Shown piece after piece: positions 58,064 through 64,000 of a stretch of DNA of 64,000 nt. The stretch spans positions 62,001-126,000 of the forward strand of contig NZ_CAMFHB010000007.1 in NCBI RefSeq assembly GCF_945952055.1, in the 5' to 3' direction. The translations under genes were made by a program, and so were the position numbers. Source of the stretch: an uncultured Alsobacter sp. GTDB lineage: Bacteria > Pseudomonadota > Alphaproteobacteria > Rhizobiales > Beijerinckiaceae. Every line of letters begins with the position of its first letter. Positions within the stretch are counted from its first letter, which is position 1. The notes under the pieces are model-generated. The model had not been told where the DNA came from. It saw only the letters and a program-made list of their open reading frames with translations, and did not search any database.

Positions 58064-59143
58064 TCAGCCGTCGAGATGATCCGCGACGGCGCGGCCGCAG
58101 GTGGTCGTGTCCGCCGCGCCGCCGAGATCCCTGGTGCGCAGCTTCGGCTCGGCGAGAACCCGTTCGATCGCGGCCTCGATGGCCCGGGCCGCCTCGGGCT
58201 CGCCGAGATGGTCGAGCATCATGGCCGCCGACCAGATCTGGGCGATCGGGTTGGCGAGGTTCTTTCCCGCGATGTCCGGCGCCGAGCCGTGGACGGGCTC
58301 GAACAGCGAGGGGAACTCCCGGCTCGGATTGATGTTTCCGGACGGAGCGATGCCGATGGTGCCGGTGCAGGCGGGCCCGAGATCGGACAGGATGTCACCG
58401 AACAGGTTGGAGGCGACGACGACGTCGAACCAGTCCGGGTGGAGCACGAAATGGGCGGTCAGGATGTCGATGTGGTACTGGTCCCAGCGAACGTCGGGAT
58501 AGGCCTTCGCCATCTCGCTGACCCGCTCGTCCCAGTACGGCATCGTGATCGAGATGCCGTTCGATTTGGTGGCTGAGGTCAGGTGCTTCCTGGGGCGCTT
58601 CTGGGCGAGCTCGAAGGCGAAGCGCAGGATCCGGTCGACGCCGGTCCGCGTCATCACCGTCTCCTGGATCACCACCTCGCGGTCCGTCCCCGGGAACATG
58701 CGGCCGCCCACCGAGGAATATTCTCCCTCCGTGTTCTCGCGCACGACGTAGAAGTCGATGTCTCCGGGCTTGCGGCCGGCCAGCGGCGACGGCACGCCCG
58801 GCATCAGGCGCACGGGGCGCAGATTGACGTATTGCTCGAATTCACGCCGGAACAGCAGCAGGGAGCCCCACAGGGACACGTGGTCGGGCACCGTCGCCGG
58901 CCAGCCCACGGCGCCGAAGAAGAGGGCGTCGTGGTTGCCGACGCGATCCTTCCAGTCCTCCGGCATCATACGGCCGTGCCGTGCGTAATAGTCGCAGGAC
59001 GCGAAGTCGAAGTGGTCGAACTGCAGCGTGAAGCCGAAGCGCCGGCTCGCGGCCTCCAGAACGCGGAGGCCTTCAGGCACGACCTCCTTGCCGATGCCGT
59101 CGCCCGGGATCACGGCCAGACGATACACGCGGTTGCTCGCCAT
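58064..59143 (-). CDS. Tartrate dehydrogenase/decarboxylase-type enzyme
   Basis: 359-residue NAD-dependent beta-decarboxylating dehydrogenase of the isocitrate/isopropylmalate/tartrate family. It has IPGDGIGKEVVPEGL, the substrate-arginine region YVNLRPVRLMPG, VVRENTEGEYSSVGG, the catalytic Lys/Tyr, and metal-binding Asp in ASNLFGDILSDLG, with the adenine-binding EPVHGSAPDIAGK. VVRENTEGEY and the length match tartrate dehydrogenases (TtuC/YeaU type), which also act on D-malate. Divergent from tctBAC, which would import tartrate or malate. Confidence 0.88.
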   Translation of the reverse strand: MASNRVYRLAVIPGDGIGKEVVPEGLRVLEAASRRFGFTLQFDHFDFASCDYYARHGRMMPEDWKDRVGNHDALFFGAVGWPATVPDHVSLWGSLLLFRREFEQYVNLRPVRLMPGVPSPLAGRKPGDIDFYVVRENTEGEYSSVGGRMFPGTDREVVIQETVMTRTGVDRILRFAFELAQKRPRKHLTSATKSNGISITMPYWDERVSEMAKAYPDVRWDQYHIDILTAHFVLHPDWFDVVVASNLFGDILSDLGPACTGTIGIAPSGNINPSREFPSLFEPVHGSAPDIAGKNLANPIAQIWSAAMMLDHLGEPEAARAIEAAIERVLAEPKLRTRDLGGAADTTTCGRAVADHLDG

Positions 59144-59194
59144 GTGTCAGGACACTCTCGAGTTGCTGTCAGGGCTCTAACGGGCGGCCCCTGC

Positions 59195-59222
59195 TTGACG
59201 ATTGCTGCGCCTTCTCTATTGC
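59195..59222 (+). promoter_or_regulatory. Possible sigma-70 promoter for tctBAC
   Basis: TTGACG (59195-59200), 16 bp, then TATTGC (59217-59222), 67 bp before the tctB ATG. The -35 hexamer is good, the -10 weak. Confidence 0.3.
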
Positions 59223-59289
59223 AACATGGAGAGGACAACAACAGCGGGACACCGCGGTTTCCGACGACAGGTCAGGGGAGAGGGTCACG

Positions 59290-59772
59290 ATGACGACGAT
59301 GGACAAGGGCGCCCCCAGGGCGGGCGGCGCCGTTCGTGCGCCACAGGATTTCGCAGCCGGCCTCTTTCTGATGGCCGTGGCCGCTCTGGCGCTGTGGCTC
59401 TCATCCGACCTCCCCCTGGGCACGATGCGCGCGATGGGGCCGGGCATGCTGCCCCGCGCCATTGCCGTCCTGGTCGGGCTTTCCGGGCTGGTGCTGGCGG
59501 CTTCGGCCTTCGTCTCGGACGGGGAGGCGCTGACGCGCTGGCACCTGCGCGGCCCGATCCTGATCCTGGGCGCGGTGGCGGTCTTCGCCCTGACGATCCG
59601 CACAGCCGGCCTGATCGTGGCCGGTCCGGCCTCGATGATCATCGCGTCCTTCGCCACCGACGAGGTGCGCTGGAAGGAGGCGGTGATCTTCTCCGTGGCC
59701 ATGACCGCCGGCTGCATCCTTCTGTTCAAGGTGGCCCTCAAGCTGCCGATCCCCGTCATCGCCTTCATGTGA
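59290..59772 (+). CDS. tctB: Tripartite tricarboxylate transporter small permease, TctB
   Basis: 160 residues with four hydrophobic helices (FAAGLFLMAVAALALWLSS, LPRAIAVLVGLSGLVLAASA, GPILILGAVAVFALTIRTAG, AVIFSVAMTAGCILLFKVAL), the TctB layout. ATG 59290 follows GGGGAGA. First of the rightward tctBAC unit, 12 bp before tctA. Distinct in sequence from the tctB at 31.4 kb. Confidence 0.92.
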   Translation: MTTMDKGAPRAGGAVRAPQDFAAGLFLMAVAALALWLSSDLPLGTMRAMGPGMLPRAIAVLVGLSGLVLAASAFVSDGEALTRWHLRGPILILGAVAVFALTIRTAGLIVAGPASMIIASFATDEVRWKEAVIFSVAMTAGCILLFKVALKLPIPVIAFM

Positions 59773-59784
59773 GCGGAGGCGGAG

Positions 59785-61284
59785 ATGGACCTCTTTTCAA
59801 ACCTCGCGCTGGGCTTTGCGACGGCGCTGTCGCTTCAGAACCTCGCACTCTGTTTCGTGGGCTGCATGGTGGGCACGCTGATCGGCGTCCTGCCGGGCGT
59901 CGGCCCAATCGCCACGATCGCCATCCTGCTGCCGATCACCTTCGGCCTGGATCCCACCGGCGCGCTGATCATGCTGGCGGGCATCTACTACGGCGCCCAG
60001 TACGGCGGCTCGACCACCGCCATCCTGGTCAACATCCCGGGTGAGGCGACCTCGGTCGTGACCGTTCTAGACGGTCACCAGATGGCCCGCCAGGGCCGCG
60101 CCGGCGCGGCGCTGGGCATGGCCGCCATCGGGTCCTTCATCGCGGGCTGCGTGGCGACGGTCGTGATCGCGGCGCTCGGCGCACCGCTCACCAAGCTCGC
60201 CCTCCTGTTCGGACCGGCCGAGTACTTCTCCCTGATGGTCATGGGCCTGGTGTTCGCCGTGGTCCTCGCCCGCGGCTCGATCGTGAAGGCCATCGCCATG
60301 ATCCTGGCGGGCCTGCTCCTGTCGACCGTCGGCACGGACCTGGAGACCGGCCAGGAGCGCATGACCCTCGGGATCCAGGATCTCTCGGACGGCATCGACT
60401 TCGCGGTGCTCGCCATGGGCCTCTTCGGTTTCGCGGAAATCCTGCGCAATCTGGAGAGCCCCGAGGCGCGCGACGTGGTGAAGGGGTCGATCGGACGCCT
60501 GCTGCCGACAGCCGCCGAATTCCGCCAGTCCTTCTGGCCGATCGTGCGCGGCACAGGCCTGGGGGCCCTCCTGGGGATCCTGCCGGGCAACGGGGCCGTG
60601 CTCGGACCGTTCGCCTCCTACACCCTAGAAAAGAAGATCGCGAAGGATCCCCGTCGCTTCGGGCGGGGTGCCATCGAGGGCGTGGCGGGACCGGAATCGG
60701 CCAACAACGCGGGCGCCCAGACCGCCTTCATTCCCCTGCTGACCCTGGGCATCCCGCCGAACGCCGTCATGGCGCTGATGGTGGGCGCCATGACCATCCA
60801 TGGGATCATCCCCGGCCCGCAGGTCATGGAGAAGAACCCGACCCTGTTCTGGGGCATGGTCGCCTCGATGTGGATCGGCAACCTGATGCTGCTGGTGATC
60901 AACCTGCCGTTGATCGGCCTGTGGGTGCGGCTCCTGAAGGTACCCTACCGGCTCATGTTCCCGGCCATCCTGATCTTCTGCTGCATCGGCATCTACTCCA
61001 TCAACAACAACCCGACCGACGTCATGGCCACGGCCGTGTTCGGCCTGGTGGGCTACGTGCTGTTCAAGCTCGGCTTCGAGCCCGCGCCCCTGCTGCTCGG
61101 CTTCGTGCTGGGCAAGCTGATGGAGGAGAAGCTTCGCCAGGCGCTCATCCTGTCCCGCGGCAGCTTCTCCACCTTCATCGAGCGGCCGGTGTCGGGGACA
61201 CTCCTCGCGGTTGCAGTCGTGATGCTCGTGCTCGCGCTTCTTCCCTCTATCCGGAAGGGTAGGGATGAAGTGTTCACGGAATGA
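59785..61284 (+). CDS. tctA: Tripartite tricarboxylate transporter large permease, TctA
   Basis: 499-residue TctA with the same signatures as the first copy: GTLIGVLPGVGPIATIAILL, IYYGAQYGGSTTAILVNIPGE, GVAGPESANNAGAQ and PLLTLGIPPNAVMALM. Differences across the family (VGAMTIHGIIPGPQVMEKNP versus the other) suggest a different substrate. AGGCGGAG precedes the ATG. Confidence 0.95.
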   Translation: MDLFSNLALGFATALSLQNLALCFVGCMVGTLIGVLPGVGPIATIAILLPITFGLDPTGALIMLAGIYYGAQYGGSTTAILVNIPGEATSVVTVLDGHQMARQGRAGAALGMAAIGSFIAGCVATVVIAALGAPLTKLALLFGPAEYFSLMVMGLVFAVVLARGSIVKAIAMILAGLLLSTVGTDLETGQERMTLGIQDLSDGIDFAVLAMGLFGFAEILRNLESPEARDVVKGSIGRLLPTAAEFRQSFWPIVRGTGLGALLGILPGNGAVLGPFASYTLEKKIAKDPRRFGRGAIEGVAGPESANNAGAQTAFIPLLTLGIPPNAVMALMVGAMTIHGIIPGPQVMEKNPTLFWGMVASMWIGNLMLLVINLPLIGLWVRLLKVPYRLMFPAILIFCCIGIYSINNNPTDVMATAVFGLVGYVLFKLGFEPAPLLLGFVLGKLMEEKLRQALILSRGSFSTFIERPVSGTLLAVAVVMLVLALLPSIRKGRDEVFTE

Positions 61285-61369
61285 GGATAGAAAAGCGTCC
61301 GAAGGCGCCTATCTAGAGTGACCAGAGCCCGGCTCGACCCGGGCTTTTCTCCAACAGGGAAGCAACGCC

Positions 61370-62344
61370 ATGACCTTGCGTATCGCTGCCGCGCTTGCGG
61401 CTGTGCTCGCTGCCGCCACACCCGCGGCAGCACAGACCTATCCGGCCAAGCCGATCACCATGATCGTGCCGTTCGCGGCCGGCGGCCCCACAGATATCAT
61501 CGCCCGCATCGTCGGCGAGCACATGGGCCGTACGCTGGGCCAGCAGATCGTCATCGAGAACGTCGCCGGCGCCGGCGGCACGACCGGCACGACCCGCACC
61601 GCCCAGGCCGCGCCCGACGGCTACACCATCATGATGGGCCACATGGGGACGCACGGCGCCGCCCCGGCGCTCTATCCCAAGCTCAAATACGACCCGACCA
61701 AGGACTTCGAGCCGATCGGCATGGCGGCCGGCACGCCGATCCTGATCGTCGCGAAGAAGGGGCTCGCGCCCAAGGATCTCAAAGAGTTCGTGGCCTTCGC
61801 CAAGCAGGGCGGCGACAAGCTGAACCTGGCCCATGCCGGCATCGGCAGCGTCTCGCACGCCACCGCGCTGCTGTTCAACGCGTCGATCGGCACCAAGCCG
61901 ACCTCCGTCCCCTACAAGGGCACGGGACCGGCCATGAACGACCTCGTCTCCGGCCAGGTCGACTACATGTGCGACCAGATCGTCAACGTGGTCGAGCAGG
62001 TGAAGGCGGGCTCCATCAAGGCCTACGCCATCGCCACGCCCGATCGTTCGCCGGCCCTGCCCGACGTGCCGACCACCAAGGAAGCCGGACTGCCTGACTA
62101 CCAGGTTAGCGCCTGGAACGCGATGTTCGCCCCCAAGGGCACCTCGCCCGAGATCGTGGCCAAGCTCAGCGATGCCTTGAACAAGGCTCTCGCAGACCCC
62201 AACACCGCCAAGCGGCTCACGGACCTCGGCGGCGTGCTGCCCGAACCCGCCAACCGCAATCCGGCCTGGCTCAAGGGCTACGTGGCCCAGGAAGTCGCCC
62301 GCTGGACTCCGGTGATCAAGGCCGCCGGCGAAACTGCGGAGTGA
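61370..62344 (+). CDS. tctC: Tripartite tricarboxylate transporter binding protein, TctC
   Basis: 324-residue TctC/Bug protein with Sec signal MTLRIAAALAAVLAAATPAA cut near AQT. It opens YPAKPITMIVPFAAGGPTDI and has VENVAGAGGTTGTTRTAQAA-like IENVAGAGGTTG. In the order B-A-C it comes last, 85 bp after tctA, and is closed by a terminator at 62372. Together with the divergent tartrate-type dehydrogenase, the most likely ligand is tartrate, malate or a similar hydroxy acid. Confidence 0.95.
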   Translation: MTLRIAAALAAVLAAATPAAAQTYPAKPITMIVPFAAGGPTDIIARIVGEHMGRTLGQQIVIENVAGAGGTTGTTRTAQAAPDGYTIMMGHMGTHGAAPALYPKLKYDPTKDFEPIGMAAGTPILIVAKKGLAPKDLKEFVAFAKQGGDKLNLAHAGIGSVSHATALLFNASIGTKPTSVPYKGTGPAMNDLVSGQVDYMCDQIVNVVEQVKAGSIKAYAIATPDRSPALPDVPTTKEAGLPDYQVSAWNAMFAPKGTSPEIVAKLSDALNKALADPNTAKRLTDLGGVLPEPANRNPAWLKGYVAQEVARWTPVIKAAGETAE

Positions 62345-62371
62345 CGCGGCGCCGGCCGCTGTGGAACTCAG

Positions 62372-62404
62372 GCCCCCCGGGCTCACACCCGGGGGCTTTT
62401 GTTT
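62372..62404 (+). terminator. Rho-independent terminator of tctBAC
   Basis: CCCCCGGG (62374-62381) and CCCGGGGG (62388-62395) form an 8-bp stem with a CTCACA loop, extended by G62372-C62396 across a bulge. TTTTGTTT follows immediately. Confidence 0.88.
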
Positions 62405-62504
62405 CTTGAGACCTCTGCCACCATCTCCACAGCCGAGGACCGTGCAAATCGATTTCGTGCGCTGTTCCAGGGCTCCCCGATCAACTCCGCGACCATCTCT
62501 TCGC

Positions 62505-62592
62505 CGTCCTGCCCGGGCTTGGCCCGGGCATCCACGACTTTGCCTGGGCCATCCTGAAGTCGTGGGTGGCCGGGCCAGGCCCGGCCATGACG
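62505..62592. repeat. Dispersed double-hairpin intergenic repeat, copy 5
   Basis: GTCCTGCCCGGGCTTGGCCC, inner arms ATCCACGACTTT and AAGTCGTGGG, and right arm GGCCGGGCCAGGCCCGGCCA. Its left half is nearly identical to copy 4. Confidence 0.88.
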
Positions 62593-62658
62593 CGGAGAGG
62601 AAGGTGCTTTCAGGACGGTCGGACGATGCACAAGCTCTGAACAGACCGCGCAGCGGGC

Positions 62659-62710
62659 GTGTCGAAGGATGCAGGATGGCACAGCGTCGAGATTGTGCGT
62701 CCTTCGACAC
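62659..62710. repeat. Inverted repeat with GTGTCGAAGGATGC arms
   Basis: GTGTCGAAGGATGC (62659-62672) and GCGTCCTTCGACAC (62697-62710) are inverted with one mismatch around a 24-bp core. A different sequence family from the 87-bp repeats. It sits downstream of the leftward hisD-phosphatase genes and may serve as their transcription end. Confidence 0.65.
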
Positions 62711-62810
62711 ACGGCCTACGGCCGCTGCTCAAGATGAGGACTTTGGGGCAGCTGCGGGAGGTCGTGCTGCTCAGGATCGAACCCCGGAGAAGTGAGACGC
62801 GGCCTGCCTC

Positions 62811-63287
62811 CTACCGGCTCAGCCGCTCCTTGATCCGCCGCGTCAGAAGGTCGCGGACGCTGCGATAGGCGTCGAGCACCTGGTCGCGCGAGCCCTGGAC
62901 GAGCGTTGGATCGGGCGTGGGCCAGTACTCGACTTCCACCGCGCTGGTGCGCGTGAGTTCGAGGGCCTTGTGGTGGGCCTCGGGGCTCAGGGAGACGATC
63001 AGGTCGAAGTTGAGCCCCTCCCAGTCCTCCAGCTCCTCGAGCGTGCGCGGACGGTGCCGGCTGGCATCGATGCCGATCTCGTCGAGGACGGCGACCATGA
63101 AGGGGTCGACCTCGCCCTTCCGCGCCCCGGCCGACTGCACGTAGACGGACTTGCCGAAGAAGTGTCGCGCGATGGCTTCCGCCATGGGCGAGCGGACGGC
63201 GTTGAAGGCGCAGGCGAACAGCACCGCGCCGACGCGCCGGGCGCCGGGTGCCGCTGCGCCGGAGCCCGGCCCGCCCCCCTCGGCCAT
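62811..63287 (-). CDS. Low-molecular-weight phosphatase (arsenate reductase/PTP-like)
   Basis: 158 residues with the phosphatase P-loop C-x5-R at Cys26-Arg32 (CAFNAVRS) and a candidate general acid in YWPTPDPTLVQG. It is related to low-molecular-weight tyrosine phosphatases and thioredoxin-coupled arsenate reductases; the signature cannot tell which. The 5' part is Gly/Ala-rich. It is last in the conserved alphaproteobacterial order hisD-UPF0262-phosphatase, 2 bp after UPF0262. Confidence 0.9.
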   Translation of the reverse strand: MAEGGGPGSGAAAPGARRVGAVLFACAFNAVRSPMAEAIARHFFGKSVYVQSAGARKGEVDPFMVAVLDEIGIDASRHRPRTLEELEDWEGLNFDLIVSLSPEAHHKALELTRTSAVEVEYWPTPDPTLVQGSRDQVLDAYRSVRDLLTRRIKERLSR

Positions 63288-63289
63288 GC

Positions 63290-63784
63290 TCAGCCTTTCC
63301 AGTGCAAGGCCGTGATCAGGGTGAACAGGCGCCGGGCGGTGTCGAAGTCGATCTCGATCTTGCCGGCCAGGCGCTCGACGAGGATGTTGGCGGCCTCGTT
63401 GTGCAGGCCGCGGCGACCCATGTCGATCGCCTCGATCTGGGCGGCGCTCGCGGTGCGGATGGCCGCGTAGTAGCTCTCGCACACCAGGAAATAGTCTTTC
63501 ACGACGCTGCGGAACGGCGCCAGCGACAGGATGTGCGTGATCAGCGGCGAGCCGGCGGAGTCCCGGACGTCGAAGGACAGCTTGTTCGCGGTCAGCGAGA
63601 GATGCAGGGCGTAGGGGCCGCCCTCGTGCCCCGGCAGGCCGAAGCTGTTGCTCTCGATCAGGTCGTAGATGGCGACGGCCCGCTCGTGCTCCTGCTCCGG
63701 CATGCCGCGCCCGATCGACACCTCGTCGAGCGTGACCGCCATCAGGCGGCGGGCGGGGCTCCTGGCGGGCGGCGCGTCGGCCAT
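63290..63784 (-). CDS. UPF0262 family protein
   Basis: 164 residues. The sequence [20 protein letters not shown], then [28 protein letters not shown]-type [20 protein letters not shown] and [17 protein letters not shown] is typical of the alphaproteobacterial UPF0262 family, whose function is unknown. It starts 3 bp after the hisD stop and is almost always found beside hisD in this class, suggesting a link in expression. Confidence 0.93.
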   Translation of the reverse strand: MADAPPARSPARRLMAVTLDEVSIGRGMPEQEHERAVAIYDLIESNSFGLPGHEGGPYALHLSLTANKLSFDVRDSAGSPLITHILSLAPFRSVVKDYFLVCESYYAAIRTASAAQIEAIDMGRRGLHNEAANILVERLAGKIEIDFDTARRLFTLITALHWKG

Positions 63785-63787
63785 GGC

Positions 63788-64000
63788 CTATCCCTGGTTG
63801 ATCCGGATGGCGACCGAACGGGCGTGGGCGTCCAGGCCCTCGGCCTTTCCGAGCGTGATCGCCGCCGGCGCCAAGGCCCTCAGCGCGTCGGGCGAGCATT
63901 TCAGGATCGAGCTGCGCTTCATGAAGTCGAGCACGTTGAGGCCGGAGGAGAAACGCGCCGACCGCGCCGTGGGCAGCACGTGGTTGGGGCCGCCGACATA
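63788..64000 (-). CDS. hisD: Histidinol dehydrogenase, C-terminal end (5' part outside window)
   Basis: The last 70 residues of HisD, which catalyses the two final NAD-dependent steps of histidine synthesis. The block YVGGPNHVLPTARSARFSSG, then LNVLDFMKRSS, is diagnostic; the conserved His in PNHVLPT belongs to the zinc/substrate site. The gene runs out of the right window edge. Confidence 0.92.
   Translation of the reverse strand, partial: YVGGPNHVLPTARSARFSSGLNVLDFMKRSSILKCSPDALRALAPAAITLGKAEGLDAHARSVAIRINQG

Larger units (their letters stand above)
62405..62810. other. 406-bp gap between tctC and the phosphatase gene
   Basis: Holds repeat copy 5 (62505-62592) and a second inverted repeat (62659-62710). 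The remaining 62711-62810 includes CACGGCCTACGGCCGCTGCTC and CGGGAGGTCGTGCTGCTC, which look like parts of intergenic repeats rather than coding DNA. No gene is seen. Confidence 0.6.

Overview
The window is high-GC chromosomal DNA from an alphaproteobacterium, most likely of the order Hyphomicrobiales (Rhizobiales). The indicators are a eukaryote-type glutamine synthetase II with a sigma-54 promoter, a phasin and a PHA-granule-region protein, the hisD-UPF0262-phosphatase gene block, an A73-type tRNA-His, and many tripartite tricarboxylate (TTT), branched-chain amino acid and dipeptide ABC transport systems. I cannot name the genus. I see no IS element, prophage, plasmid origin or CRISPR array.

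Layout. 1-9 kb: the end of a phasin, a CHASE2 adenylate cyclase, an SDR-fold protein without the SDR catalytic residues, glnII, a tandem set of three related small membrane proteins (DUF805-like), and glutaminase. 9-17 kb: a leftward eight-gene unit (SDR, small protein, Liv-type binding protein, LivHMGF, GntR regulator) divergent from an FMN-dependent 2-hydroxy-acid dehydrogenase, with a palindromic candidate operator between them. 17-27 kb: a Tlde1/DUF2778 membrane-anchored protein, then LysR, DppBCDF, a binding protein and a CocE-type hydrolase. 27-38.6 kb: a leftward TctC-TctB-TctA, FAD reductase, CapA-like unit divergent from aconitase-PrpF-GntR-PrpB. This resembles a 2-methylcitrate or dimethylmalate degradation module without its synthase, facing its own importer. 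38.6-42 kb: LysR divergent from a GalD/PrpF-like isomerase plus an orphan TctC.

42-48 kb: a PHA-granule-region protein, a PRC-barrel protein, tRNA-His(GTG), a frameshifted LTXXQ-like gene, and a three-gene unit of an exporter-type ABC protein with a degenerate, internally repeated nucleotide-binding domain, a stand-alone cyclic-nucleotide-binding domain and a metallo-beta-lactamase-fold hydrolase. This trio is the best candidate here for an undescribed system. 48-56.5 kb: a leftward seven-gene DppDFABC, gamma-glutamyltransferase, DUF1028 unit, probably for glutathione or gamma-glutamyl peptide use. 56.6-62.4 kb: two TerC proteins, a tartrate-dehydrogenase-type enzyme and a divergent TctBAC importer. 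62.8-64 kb: low-molecular-weight phosphatase, UPF0262 and the end of hisD.

An intergenic double-hairpin repeat of about 87 bp recurs five times nearly complete and twice in part, once inside an operon. Much of the window is devoted to importing and breaking down organic acids, peptides and amino acids, each module carrying its own regulator or transporter.
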